DNA from: Suillus spraguei
Lineage: Eukaryota > Basidiomycota > Agaricomycetes > Boletales > Suillaceae
Assembly: GCA_016800925.1 (NCBI GenBank)
Contig: JABCPU010000529.1
Coordinates: 1-41,834, forward strand
Reading direction: 5' to 3'
DNA: 41,834 nucleotides
Shown: piece by piece, positions 10,232 to 21,232 of the stretch
Layout: each line of letters starts with the position of its first letter
Position numbering within the stretch: position 1 is the first letter of the stretch
Made by a program: the position numbers and the translations under genes
Notes under the pieces: model-generated
Seen by the model: the letters and a program-made list of their open reading frames with translations, nothing else
The model's database searches: none
What the model was told of the DNA's origin: nothing

Positions 10232-13200
10232 TCATTGGAGAAACTCACTCAAGATCCAAGAATATAAGTTAGTCTTCGTAATCTGATTACTTGCATTCAT
10301 CGCGAAACGGTACGATTCGAAAGCTTCTCCAAGCTTGCCAGCCTCAAGGAGCGCCTGGATCAGATGCCTGTTTGAAGTTTCCCACAAGGCCCCATGTCCC
10401 ATCCGAAGAGCTACACAGTTGAGCATGGGTGAGTTTTCCGATGACGTCATGTTAAACGTACCACAGTGAAAGCCTCGCAGGCAGCAGGAACGGGGGACTT
10501 AGTCAAGAAAGTGGTAGCCCTGACAGCGGCAGTGAAGTGCTCGACAGCCTCACTATGATGCGCGCTATTGAGAGCAATGGTTCCTAGTTGGATTCGCAGA
10601 CTCGCCTGATGCACGAAGCGCAGACCAATCAGTCAGCGCTCGAACATAAGCGTGATTGAGAACACAAGACTTACCAACACGATAGCACAAACGAAGGGAT
10701 CTGCAGAAGGATCACCAGCTAGACTCTCCACACGCTGTAACGCCCATTTGTGTCTGTTGGCATTGAACAGTGCAATAGCCTGAAACACATAATAAAGTGC
10801 CTTGTACATAAGGCGGAAAAATCAACCTGCCTTGACCAAGTAAAGGAACAACAGTAGCATCCATGTTTCCCTGCGTGAACGTGAACGCCATGTCAAAGGC
10901 TATCGTCGCTTCCTCGATTTGCTGTTTTCCGCAGAGCGCGATGCCTTTAGCGATATAGCCAGCAAATGACATCTGCAAGGTAAGGGACTGTATAACCATT
11001 GAAGTCAGCGAAATTTTTATCGGAGCGTGATGGATTGTAATGACCTTGGTTGCATCCTGAAGCGCGTTTTCCCAGTCGTGTGTGCGTGCCAGAACGAAAG
11101 AACGGTTGACATAGGAGGCGAAGTTATTGGCGTCAGTAGCAATCTCTTGAGTGAGGGCCTTCACAGCACTAGACAAGTTGCCTGTGATGGATGCAGTACG
11201 GATGATTTCAGTGATAGACAGGAGCTCAGACGTTGTGGTAGTCACAAATTTCTGCGTGAAGTTCAAATAACGCCATACGAGCAAAGGATGAAACCATACC
11301 TTTGAAACGACCTGCGATTGGTGAGAACTGAAAGCCGAACTTGCGGACGTCGCAATTGCCTGCCAATTGAAGCTTTTTGTCGAATTCGAAATTGAGTTCC
11401 AATTGAAGTTTCCAGCCCAGAGTTCGGTCGTGGTGTTGACGAGTGTCTGCGTGAAAAAAAACTCAAATAGCGCCATACAAGCAAAAAATGAAATCATACA
11501 GTTGAAACAGAGTGCTCACTGACCGCAGAGTGCTTGTTGATCGCAGACCGCTTGCACATCACAGAGTGCTCGCTGACAGCAGAGGACGCGCTGACCGCAG
11601 ACTGCTTGCTGACCGCAGAATGCTCGCTGACCGCAGAGGACTCGCTGACAGCAGAATGCTCGCTGACCGCAGACTGCTGGCGGACCGCAGAATGCTCGCT
11701 GACCGCAGACTGCTGGCGAACCGCAAGCTCGCTGACAGCAGAGGACGCGTTGACCGCAGACTGCTCGCTGACCGCAGAATGCTCGCTAACAGCAGAGTGC
11801 TCGCTGACAGCAGAGGACGCGTTGACCGCAGACTGCTTGCTGACCGCAGACTGGATAGCCAAAGTCGATTGCTGAGAATTGGAAGCGATGCTTGAAGCCG
11901 TCGAAACTGCCTGCTGAGACTTGGAATCTGAAGTTCCAGTCGTTAAGAGCTCAGTGTTGACGAGTGTCTGCGCGAAAAAAGTTCAAATAGCGCCATACAA
12001 GCAAAGGATGAGATCATACATTCAAAGCAGACTGAACAGTGGAAGGTGATTGCTGAGAATTGGAAGCGGAGCTTGCGGTTGTCGAAACTGCCTGCTGAGC
12101 GGAGTTTCCAATTGTCGAGAGCCTAGCGATGGTGTTGACGAGCGTCTGCGTGAAAAAAGCTCAGACAGCGCCATACTACATACATAGAAGCAAAGGATGA
12201 AACCATACATTCAAAACAGACTGGCTGGCCGCAGAGTGCTCGCTGACCGCAGAGTGCTCGATGACCGCTGAAGACTCGATGACCGCAGACTGCTTGCTGC
12301 TGACCGCAGACTGCTTGCTGCTGACCGCAGATGACTCGCTGACCGCAGACTGCGCGCTGACCACAGAAGACTCGCTGACCGCAGACTGCTTGCTGACCGC
12401 AGACTGCTTGCTGACCGCAGACTGCTTGCTGACCGTAGACTGCTCGATCACCGCAGACTGCTTGCTGACCGTAGAGGATTCGCTGACCACAGACTGCTCC
12501 ATGGCCGCAGAAGACTCGCTGACCGCAGACTGCTTGCTCACTGCAGACTGCTCGCTGACCGCAGACTGGATAGCCGAAATCGATTGCTGAGAATTGGAAG
12601 CGATGCTTGCAGCCGTCGAAACTGCCTGCTGAGACTTAGAATCTGAAGTTCCAGTCGTTAAGAGCTCAGTGTTGACGAGTGTCTGCGCGAAAAAAGTTCA
12701 AATAGCGCCATACAAGCAAAGGATGAGATCATACATTCGAAGCAGACTGAACAGTGGAAGATAATTGCTGAGAATTGGAAGCGGAGCTTGAGGTCGTCGA
12801 AGCTGCTTGCTGAACGGAGTTTCCAATAGTCGAGAGCCCAGCGATGGTGTTAACGAGTGTCTGCGCGAAAAAAGGTCAAACAGCGCCATACTACATAGAA
12901 GCCAAGGATAAAACCATACATTCGAAACAGGCTGGCTGACCGCAGAGTACTCGCTGACAGCAGAGGACGCGCTGACCGCAGACTGCTCGCTGACCGCAGA
13001 GTGCTCACTGACAGCAGAGGACGCGCTGACCGCAGACTGCTCGCTGACCGCAGAGTGCTCACTGACCGCAGAGTGCTCACTGACCGCAGAGGACTCGCTG
13101 ACCGCAGACTGCTTACTGACTGCAGACTGCTCCTTGACCGCAGACTGCTCCCTGATCGCAGACTGCTCGCTGACCGCAGAAGACTCGCTGACCGCAGACT

Positions 13201-16200
13201 GCTTGCTGACCGTAGACTGCTTGCTGACCGCAGAGCGCTCGCTGACAGCAGAGGACACGTTGACCACAGACTGCTTGCTGACCGCAGAGGACTCGCTGGC
13301 CGCAGACTGCTTGCTGACCGGAGAGGACTCGCTGACCACGGACTGCTCCATGGCCGCAGAAGACTCGCTGACCGCAGACTGGATAGCCGAAGTCGATTGC
13401 TGAGAATTGGAAGCGATGCTTGAAGCCGTCGAAGCTGCCTGCTGAACGGAGCTTCCAATTGTCGAGAGCCCAGCGATGGTGTTGACGAGCGTCTGCGTGA
13501 AAAAAGCTCCAACAGCGCCATACAAGCAAAAAATGAAATCTTACAGTTGAAACAGAGTGCTCACTGACCGCAGAGTGCTTGTTGATCGCAGAGTGCTCGA
13601 TGACCGCAGAGGACGCGCTGACCGCAGACTGCTCGCTGACCGCAGAGTGCTTACTGACCGTAGACTGCTCGCTGACCGCAGACTGCTCGCTGACCGCAGA
13701 CTGCTCGCTGACCGCAGATGACTCGTTGACCGCAGAAGACTCGTTGACCGCAGAGGACTCGTTGACCGCAGACTGCTTCCTGATCGCAGACTGCTCGCTG
13801 ACCGCAGACTGCTCGCTGACCGCAGACTGCTCGATGGCCGCAGAGGACTCGCTGACCTCTGACTGCTTGCTGACCGTAGACTGCTTGCTGACCGCAGACT
13901 GCTCGATGGCCGCAGAAGACTTGCTGACCGCAGACTGGATAGCCAAAGTCGATTGCTGAGAATTGGAAGCGATGCTTGCAGCCGTCGAAACTGCCTGCTG
14001 AGACTTGGAATCTGAAGTTCCAGTCGTTAGGAGCTCAGTGTTGACGAGTGTCTGCGCGAAAAAAGTTCAAATAGCGCCATGCAAGCAAAGGATGAGATCA
14101 TACACTCGAAGCAGATTGAACAGTGGAAGAGGATTGCTGAGAATTGGAAGGGGAGCTTGCGGTCGTCGAAGCTGCTTGCTGAACGAAGCTTCCAATTGTC
14201 GAGAGCCCAGCGATGGTGTTGACGGGTGTCTGCGCGAAAAAAGTTCAAATAGTGCCATAGAAGCAAAGGATGAGATCATACATTCGAAGTAGACTGGACA
14301 ATGGAAGATGATTGCTGAGAATTGGAAGGGGAGCTTGCGGTCGTCGAAGCTGCTTGCTGAACGGAGCTTCCAATTGTTGAGAGCCCAACGATGGTGTTGA
14401 CGAGTGTCTGCGTGAAAAAAGTTCAAATAGCGCCATACAAGCAAAGGATGAAATCATACATTCGAAGCAGACTGGACAGTGGAAGATGATTGCTGAGAAT
14501 TGGAAGGGGAGCTTGCGGTCGTCGAAGCTGCTTGCTGAACGGAGTTTCCAACAGTCGAGAGCCCAGCGATGGTGTTGACGAGTGTCTGCGCGAAAAAGGT
14601 CAAACAGCGCCATACTACATAGAAGCCAAGGATAAAACCATACATTCGAAACAGGCTGGCTGACCGCAGAGTACTCGCCGACAGCAGAGGACGCGCTGAC
14701 CGCAGACTGCTCGCTGACCGCAGAGTGCTCACTGACCGCAGACCGCTTGCTGACCGCAGACTGCTCGATCACCGCAGACTGCTTGCTGACCGCAGAGGAC
14801 TCACTGACCACAGACTCCTCCATGGCCGCAGAAGACTCGCTGACCGCAGACTGCTTGCTCACTGCAGACTGCTCGCTGACCGCAGACTGGCTAGCCGAAA
14901 TCGATTGCTGTGACTTGGAAGTGATGCTTGCAGCCGTCGAAACTGCCTGCTGAGACTTGGAATCTGAAGTTCCAGTCGTTAAGAGCTCAGTGTTGACGAG
15001 TGTCTGCGCGAAAAAAGTTCAAATAGCGCCATACAAGCCAAGAATGAGATCATACATTCAAAGCAGACTGAACAGTGGAAGATAATTGCTGAGAATTGGA
15101 AGGGGAGCTTGCGGTCGTCGAAGCTGCTTGCTGAACGGAGTTTCCAACAGTCGAGAGCCCAGCGATGGTGTTGACGAGTGTCTGCGCGAAAAAGGTCAAA
15201 CAGCGCCATACTACATAGAAGCCAAGGATAAAACCATACATTCGAAACAGGCTGGCTGACCGCAGAGTACTCGCCGACAGCAGAGGACGCGCTGACCGCA
15301 GACTGCTCACTGACCGCAGAGTGCTCACTGACCGCAGACCGCTTGCTGACCGCAGACTGCTTGCTGACCGCAGACTGCTGGCGGATCGCAGAGGACTCGC
15401 TGACCGTAGAAGACTCGCTGACCGCAGACTGCTTGCTGACCGTAGACTGCTTGCTGACCGCAGAGTGCTTGCTGACTGCAGACTGCTTGCTGACCGCAGA
15501 GGTCTCGCTGGCCGCAGACTGCTTGCTGACCGCAGAGGTCTCGCTAGCCGCAGACTGCTTGCTGACCGGAGAGGACTCGCTGACCGCAGACTGCTCGATC
15601 ACCGCAGAGGACTCGCTGACCGCAGACTGCTTGCTCGCTGCAGACTGCTCGCTGACCGCAGACTGGATAGATTGCTGAGAATTGGAAGTGATGCTTGAAG
15701 CCGTCGAAACTGCCTGCTGAGACTTGAAATCTGAAGTTCCAGTCGTTAAGAGCTCAGTGTTGACGAGTGTCTGCGCGACAAAAGTTCAAATAGCACCATA
15801 AAAGAAAAGGATGAGATCATACATTCGAAGCAGACTGAACAGTGGAAGATGATTGCTGAGAATTAGAAGAGGAGCTTGCGGTCGTTGAAACTGCCTGCTG
15901 AGCGGAGCTTCCAATTGTCGAGAGCCCAGCGATGACGTTGACGAGCGTCTGCGTGAAAAAAGCTCAAACAGCGCCATAATATATAGAAGCAAATAATGAA
16001 ACCATACATTCGAAACAGACTGGACACTCGAAGACGATTCCAGAGAATTGGAAGTAGAGCTTGTGGTTGTCGAAGCTGACTGCTGAACGGAGCTTTCGGT
16101 CGCCGAAACTCCCTGTAGAGATGCGGAATCGGATCCGACGACCACTGCCTGCGCAGACTTGGAATCTGAACTTCCAGTCGCTGAGAGCTCAGCCCCAGTG

Positions 16201-17494
16201 CTGGTGAGTGTCTGTGAAAAAAGTCAAATAGCACCATACAAGCAAAGGATAAACGTTGAAATCATACCTGTGAAACAGACTGTTGCGATTGAGTAACGGA
16301 TTGTTCAGCCTTGGAAACAGACTCCTCGTGGACAGTTGAGAACGATTGCTGAGAATTGGAAGCAGAGATTGCGGTCGTCGAAACAACCTGCCCAGTACTG
16401 CGATCGGATCCAGTCACGACCGCTGCCGACAGAGACTCATCGTAGATAGCACCTGGGGCTTCAGCAATTACCTGAAATTCTATAGCCTTTGGATAAAAGT
16501 GAATACATTAGATGAGATGGCGAACTTGAACATGTAATTAATTGGGAATTACCTTGGAAACATCCACTGGTAAGATACCCTTGGGTGCCGCCCAGTCTGT
16601 GACTTTCTTATCATAACCTCCGCTAACGACGTGAGTGCCGTCCGCGGAGAAGGCTGCACAAATAACAGAAGAAGCGTGCTGGAAGATGGCGATAGTTTGT
16701 TTATGAGAGAGCTGCCACAGGCGAACAGTGTTGTCGCTAGAGCCGGAAACTGCGTGCGTGCCCGAAAAATTGACGGCAATAGAATTGACTTTGTATGTGT
16801 GGCCGCTCCAGGGACGACCGACCTGCGTCCAGGTCAATGTATCCCACTCCCTTATGCTGGGATCAAAGTCATCTCCCCCTGAAAGAAGGCGTTTGCCATC
16901 GGGGGACCAGGCGAGTGACATTGTGCCGTGACTGTGACCCTTGAACTTGACTTGGACTTTGTCTTCGATGACAATTTGTATATCTTGGTCTGTTGCAATC
17001 GCAAGTGCATGTACGCCAGACCGCGCAAACCGAACGCAGCGGATAATACTACCGCAGTTCAAGTCTCCGAAGGTTTGCACCCATGTTTTGGTGTTCCAAA
17101 ACTTGACTGTATGGTCGTTTGGTGCCGATGATACGGTGACGACGTATACATCGTCCAGTGAAAAGTCCATCGAGCTGACTGCGCCGTTGTGAACTTTGAT
17201 ACGTTCGGTGAGAGATTCCCCAGTTTTTACCTGCCAGGCGATGAGCTCTCCGTGCTCGTCACCGGTCACGATCATTTGCCCATCTCGTGATACCGCCAAT
17301 CCTAACACCTCACCAGTGTGCCCCTCCATACGCTTCAGTACTTCACCTGACCTCAAGTCCCACAGACGAACCAGCCTGTCTTTAGAGGCAGTGACCATCC
17401 ATTGACTAAAGGGAATATCTGCAGCTGCGTAGACTGTTTGTGTACGATCTTTGAATACTCGAGTAGGAATGGTGATAGGAATGGCGTGCACCAT
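10232..17494 (-). CDS. Large modular protein: N-terminal WD40 propeller, amplified Ser/Ala/Val hexapeptide linker, C-terminal TPR-like domain
   Basis: About 2,000 residues if intact. Exon 1 (17494-16553) encodes a seven-bladed WD40 propeller; blade ends include DRLVRLWDL, HGELIAWQV, NDHTVKFWNT, PSIREWDT and DNTVRLWQL. Linker exons, N to C: 16471-16268, 16211-16008, 15948-15823, 15770-15240, 15181-15056, 15003-14644, 14585-14460, 14407-14282, 14229-14104, 14051-13545, 13492-12920, 12860-12735, 12682-12209, 12145-12020, 11967-11500 and 11446-11300. Every one is a multiple of three and phase 0. C-terminal exons: 11251-11045, 10987-about 10830, 10779-10675, 10605-10462 and 10410-10232, with TPR-like helices (FASYVNRSFVLARTHDWENA, GYIAKGIALCGKQQIEEA, AIALFNANRHKWAL, LIQALLEAGKLGEAFESYRF). 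Two one-base problems occur there: an extra G near 10837 and a missing G near 10394, so the C-terminal end may be damaged. Function unknown; propeller and TPR domains suggest a scaffold. Confidence 0.82.
11300..16471 (-). repeat. Amplified exon-intron array with an 18-bp coding minisatellite (S-A-V-S-x-x hexapeptide)
   Basis: Two module types are mixed. Type A exons are all exactly 126 nt (seven copies, starting TLVNTIAGLSTIGNSVQQ). Type B exons (360-573 nt, six copies) mostly start TLVNTELLTTGTSDSKSQQA, then ASNSQQ, then a long run of hexapeptides such as SAVSEQ, SAVSEH, SAVSKQ and SAVSAS. Introns are near copies of one another: mostly 52 nt after B-to-A type ends (donor gtatgat) and 58-63 nt after the other class (donor gtatggt). 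The acceptor region ttttttcgcgcag recurs in nearly all. The DNA repeat is 18 bp, so several frames on both strands stay open without being genes. Confidence 0.92.
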
Positions 17495-18290
17495 TTGGCT
17501 AGAGCTTAGTGGTGTTTTGCACTGTTGAAGGAACTTGGTAGCGTGGGGCTGAAGAGGTGTGTGTGCCGCACGTTTTATATTGCTTCATTTGACGCTAAAC
17601 ACACTCCAATTACCTTGCTTGACGCATTTCAGATACGTAGGAACAAAATGTCACATGCGTTTTCGAAATACCGCTATAGACGGTCATCCGTCCGGTTACA
17701 TGTGACGTTTAGCACCCTGCAATGTTTTTTCCTGGAAATTTGTTGGTTGCGGAGTTTGATCTCCTACGGGATCTCTGCTACACGCATTTTGCTATGATGT
17801 AGAGATCCAACTGTTCTAATTCTAACTGTGCTATCTTTGAAGTCAGTCATGGGTAAACTGCAATTCCGAGGCATGACTCGGTTTTTGAGTTAGCGACTCC
17901 CGTTTGCATCCAAGTCCGTTGTTTAATTTTTTTTCTTGCCTGCTGTCTACTGATGAGAATCTCTGACAGGTTAGTGTTCATGTGCATCGGTTGTCATTAG
18001 CGCACAGCCTTGCAGTACTCAGGCTTTAAGATATCGTTCAACGCGGAGTGTTTTTCACTTTCGAATTTAATGTTGAGCCCATTCTGCGAGATACAATGTC
18101 ACGTTGAAGTTGACATTTCTTTGATATCCTATGTGATCGCCGCTACACGCATTTTGTTATCATGTAGAGATTCAACTGTTCTAATTCCAACTCTGCTATT
18201 GATGGATCCTTTTGAAGTTAGTCATGGGTAAATTTAAATTGCAATTCCAAGGGAAGATCCGGTCTTTGAATTAGCGGGTCTGTTGTTTAC
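16460..18290 (-). repeat. Left arm of a large inverted duplication (WD40 gene 5' part plus promoter)
   Basis: The WD40 exon, first intron and about 800 bp upstream recur in inverted orientation at about 40040-41834, by eye around 95 percent identical in coding sequence. Upstream landmarks shared by both arms include gtgtgtttagcgtcaaatga, caatataaaacgtgcgg, cacctcttcagcccca and ccgtctatagcggtatttcg. The window ends inside the right arm, so the full length is not visible. Confidence 0.92.
17495..18290 (-). promoter_or_regulatory. Upstream region of the large WD40-TPR gene, with tandem repeat units
   Basis: Contains a TATA-like stretch (caatataaaacg, minus strand, near 17575-17590) about 90 bp before the ATG. 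Further upstream are two imperfect tandem units of about 350-370 bp, each carrying gctacacgcattttg, gtagagat, caactgttctaatt, agtcatgggtaaa and ttgcaattcc. The matching region of the right arm carries two full units plus a partial third. No specific regulator site is claimed. Confidence 0.55.
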
Positions 18291-18382
18291 CGCTGTTTGC
18301 AAAAAGGTTGACAGTAGCGACATTTTGAGAAAGAACAAACAAATCAATAATAACCACATACATACTTCACAAATCAACTATC

Positions 18383-18640
18383 ATGTACCGGAAAATCAGT
18401 CGTGACGTCAAAATGGCTGTTGTTAATTTTCACGAGCATCAACACCTTGCACTCGAAGACATTCTTGCTTGTGTGGGATTTTCTGAAAGCACATTTTGGC
18501 GGACCCTCAAGCGCAAAACAGCAGCCCATACTGTCATATTGATATATCCAGACTGGCTTATTAGCCAAAAACCCTGATACATCATGGAGCTTAGCCATCC
18601 ACTGTCCAGGTTGATGTCCTTAGTGAATCCCAGGTATACA
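18383..18640 (+). pseudogene. N-terminal relic of a fungal Tc1/mariner-like DDE transposase
   Basis: Reads MYRKISRDVKMAVVNFHEH, LALEDILACVGFSESTFWRT and LKRK, matching the helix-turn-helix start of basidiomycete transposases that begin YKKISRDVK and continue with a DILDCVGFS-type motif. The match fades after residue 45 and a stop follows at 18575-18577. No DDE catalytic part is visible, so it is a fragment. Confidence 0.65.
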
Positions 18641-19655
18641 TCATTCCCAACATATTTTCGCAATTTTGGCCACCTACACTTCATAGCTCCGCATTTTGGG
18701 CCACCTACTGTGGGAATTTCCCCACAACACCAACAATATCAATTGTTCCCACACCCTCCCCACCTTACTGCAGCTTCACCACTACACCACAATAAGTTCC
18801 CCCCTGTATCCAAGTAGTAGTTTGGTATAAATATGTATAACATAGTATAATAGACCGCTTTTTTGTTTATTTGCATGTCTCCTCCTCCAGGGGCCATTCA
18901 AAATAGGTCAAGGTATAGAACACTTTTGCACTTTTTCCCCTTTAATAAGGAGGTGTTTCAGTATATTCAGACCATGTTTAAGAGTATACATGAAGAGATT
19001 CCCATCTTTATTTGACCCCTTGAAGCACCCTACAAGGGAGCATGGATGAGTCATTGTCAGGATCATTGTACCAATCAATGGCACTAGCATCTTTCTTTTT
19101 TAATTTTTTTTTTAAATCCAATTATTGTCCATTTGGGGTACAGTACCCTATGTAGGACATTAATATCTAGGAAAGGGGACACCTGTGTCCCCACTGCATC
19201 TCCTACTCTGCAAATGCCCTGATGGAGGGTTGACCTCCATCAGCCCACTGTTCCTGCCAGCTATTTTAGATGCACGAGTCTGCTAATCCATGGGTCCATG
19301 CTAGTACATTTCATGTGGTGTGGGGGTCTAACATAGGTTGGAGAGTGTACATATACTTGGATTGCTGGGGCGATCTTTGCATGAAGGAGTTAATGGAGTG
19401 CAGAAAGAAAGTAAGTGGCAAGTTGAGGTCCAGCGCGGCTAGCTGCTAAGGGAACCCCCTTTACCATGTGACTCCCCAATGAAAATATTCTGTCCTTTGC
19501 CAATCTTCATGTCTCTTTGCGCCTGATCTCCAAGTGGGCCGTGGCATTGCACCCTTTCCTTGTGTTTGATGAGTGGGGGTGAAATAGTGCTGAGGCGCTG
19601 CATATGGGCATATGTTTTGCTTTCCTGTACAATGGGCATAATCATTATCTATGGT
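18641..19655. other. No gene recognised
   Basis: AT-biased sequence with short open frames (for example 18908-19090 minus) and no recognisable domain. It lies between two transposon relics and is probably degraded mobile-element DNA. Confidence 0.4.
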
Positions 19656-20060
19656 TTAACAAGAAGCAGGTGGGACATCACTGAACGTAGGCTTCAATCT
19701 CCCAGGTTCACAAAGCGAATAAGGTGTGCTGTTGCCTTTGGGTTGGTGAGCAGATAGGTGATGGATGATGGCTGTCTTTTCAGGGCAGTCATTAGGGCAT
19801 GACATTCGCATGCATAATGTGGGCATAGTAGGAGGAAGTGTTGTATAGTTCTGGGATGTTTTCGCAATGGGGGCAGTCAGGTGAGGCACTCTTTCCAATA
19901 CAGTGGAGGTGCTGATTCAGAGATACATGACGTGTGTAGAGCCAGATGATGAGGCTTATGTGTCTTTTTGGTAGATGTTGCACAAGGGAAGTGAATGAGC
20001 TACTAGCGGCAGTGAGTTTGGGGTCTAGTTGAATGGTGCAGTGTCCTGCATGATATGGGA
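19656..20060 (-). pseudogene. C-terminal relic of a non-LTR retrotransposon (LINE) ORF2-type protein
   Basis: The minus strand reads LPKRHISLIIWLYTRHVSLN, QHLHCIGKSASPDCPHC, then in other frames a zinc-knuckle-like tail and GRLKPTFSDVPPAS. This order matches the C-terminal end of fungal LINE polyproteins, downstream of the RNase H domain, where a CxxC-type zinc motif follows the LN-H-L-x-R-I segment. Frame changes and stops show it is dead. The reverse transcriptase domain was not found nearby. Confidence 0.65.
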
Positions 20061-20469
20061 ATCATGCATGGACATGACTGCTAGGTGACCCACAAAAAAC
20101 CATGTCTGTTAGCTTAGCTGTCAGACTAGTCAACCCATACCTTGGTTCAAAACACTTCCAGACATTTCTGCTGATTCACAAATCTGCATTGTTTGAAGAA
20201 AAGTCATATGTGAGATGGGAATCACATAATGACCTAGTTGATGTGAGAAGAAGATTGAAGGTTTAGGTATAGCCTTACCTTTGGCTTATTCACTTTGGCT
20301 AGAGAAAACCATAGAGAAAAGTTCAAAGCCTACAAAAACCTACCAAAAACAACCTATGTTTCACCTGTTTCCATTGTACTATTATTCTTGTCTCTTCTTC
20401 TCCATTTTTCCCTTACTATTTCTTACTATTAGGATGCCTTGACACCCCAAACACTTCATAAAATTGTAC

Positions 20470-20600
20470 CCACAGGGTATGATATCATGATGATGTCATA
20501 ATGATATCATACTGATATCACTTCATTCTGGACAGTTCCATTTCACTTCTAGAACATTCTGCTCCACTATGATGTCATATATGATGTCATGGCTCCACCT
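20470..20600. repeat. Cluster of short palindromes of the TGATATCA / TGATGTCA type
   Basis: At least six near-identical 8-10 bp sites (atgatatcat, atgatgtcat, ctgatatcac, tatgatgtca) occur in about 130 bp, some sharing ends to form longer palindromes such as catatatg between sites. Direct observation; any protein-binding role is unknown. Confidence 0.7.
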
Positions 20601-20679
20601 TTTCCTTTTATTCCTATTCTTTTGAGTTTGGATGAATATTTTGATTGGTTCTCTCTATATTAGCTTACATAACTATTTT

Positions 20680-20760
20680 CCCGCGCTACATGTATAAAAG
20701 GAGAGCCCATTCTCCCCCCCCAAAAATAGGATCTCCCACTTGTCACTATATTTCAGGAGT
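20680..20760 (+). promoter_or_regulatory. TATA box-like promoter in repeat DNA, possibly from an old LTR
   Basis: A strong TATA motif (tataaaagg near 20694) is followed by agagcccattctcccc and a pyrimidine-rich stretch. This is the composition seen around the U3/R junction of fungal LTRs. No matching second LTR was found in the window and no gene follows, so the assignment is tentative. Confidence 0.3.
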
Positions 20761-20991
20761 AAATATTTCTCAAGGCTTGCAAAGTTAGTCACTTTGAAGC
20801 ATTGTTAAACCAAGTGCAGGGTAATGGATTCCCTTGAGACCATTGTTATACAATTTTCAAAGCTAGGTATACAATATACCTAGGAAAATGGTCAGTTATA
20901 TTAGAGACCACGTCTCTCCAGTTCATATCTTTGACCAAGCCACTATCTGGTCCACATATTCTATTCTCATATCTTTGAGAATACTATCCCA

Positions 20992-21232
20992 GTCTATTGT
21001 CTAGAAGGTTCATTCCTAGACAACTCTACCCAAGTTCCCAAGTCTAGTGCCTAGAAGGATCATTCCTAGGCCAATCTATTCAAGTGCCCAAGTCTATTGT
21101 CTAGAAGGTTTATTCCTAGACAAATCTACCCAAGTTCCCAAGTCTACTGCCTAGAAGGTTCATTCCTAGGCCAATCTATTTCACACCCAGTTTATTGTCT
21201 AGAAGGATCTTTCCTAGACAAATCTATCCATG
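20992..21232 (+). repeat. Five tandem copies of a 50-bp hairpin repeat, alternating in two versions
   Basis: Copies start at about 20992, 21041, 21091, 21141 and 21190. Each has a stem of the form GYCTAG, an 11-nt loop aaggttcattc (with small changes) and CTAGRC. Copies 1, 3 and 5 have GTCTAG with CTAGAC; copies 2 and 4 have GCCTAG with CTAGGC. Between stems lies caatcta or a close variant with ccaag, giving an effective 100-bp dimer unit. A related hairpin (agcctag, 9-nt loop, cctaggct) lies on the other side of the retroelement near 28826-28850. Confidence 0.85.

Noticed and set aside
12850..13521. Minus-strand Arg-Ser-Ala-Ser-Ser-Leu repeat frame
   Set aside because: Open only because of the repeat period. 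It would not splice in phase with the flanking exons.
11512..15698. Long plus-strand open frames over the array (Leu-Ala-Asp-Arg-Arg or Leu-Thr-Ala-Asp-Cys repeats)
   Set aside because: They are frame shadows of the 18-bp repeat, which lacks stops in several frames. Only the minus-strand S-A-V-S frame joins all exons in phase with splice sites and links the WD40 and TPR parts.
11500..15770. CRISPR-like array of regular repeats
   Set aside because: Repeats are contiguous 18-bp coding units without unique spacers, inside a spliced eukaryotic gene.
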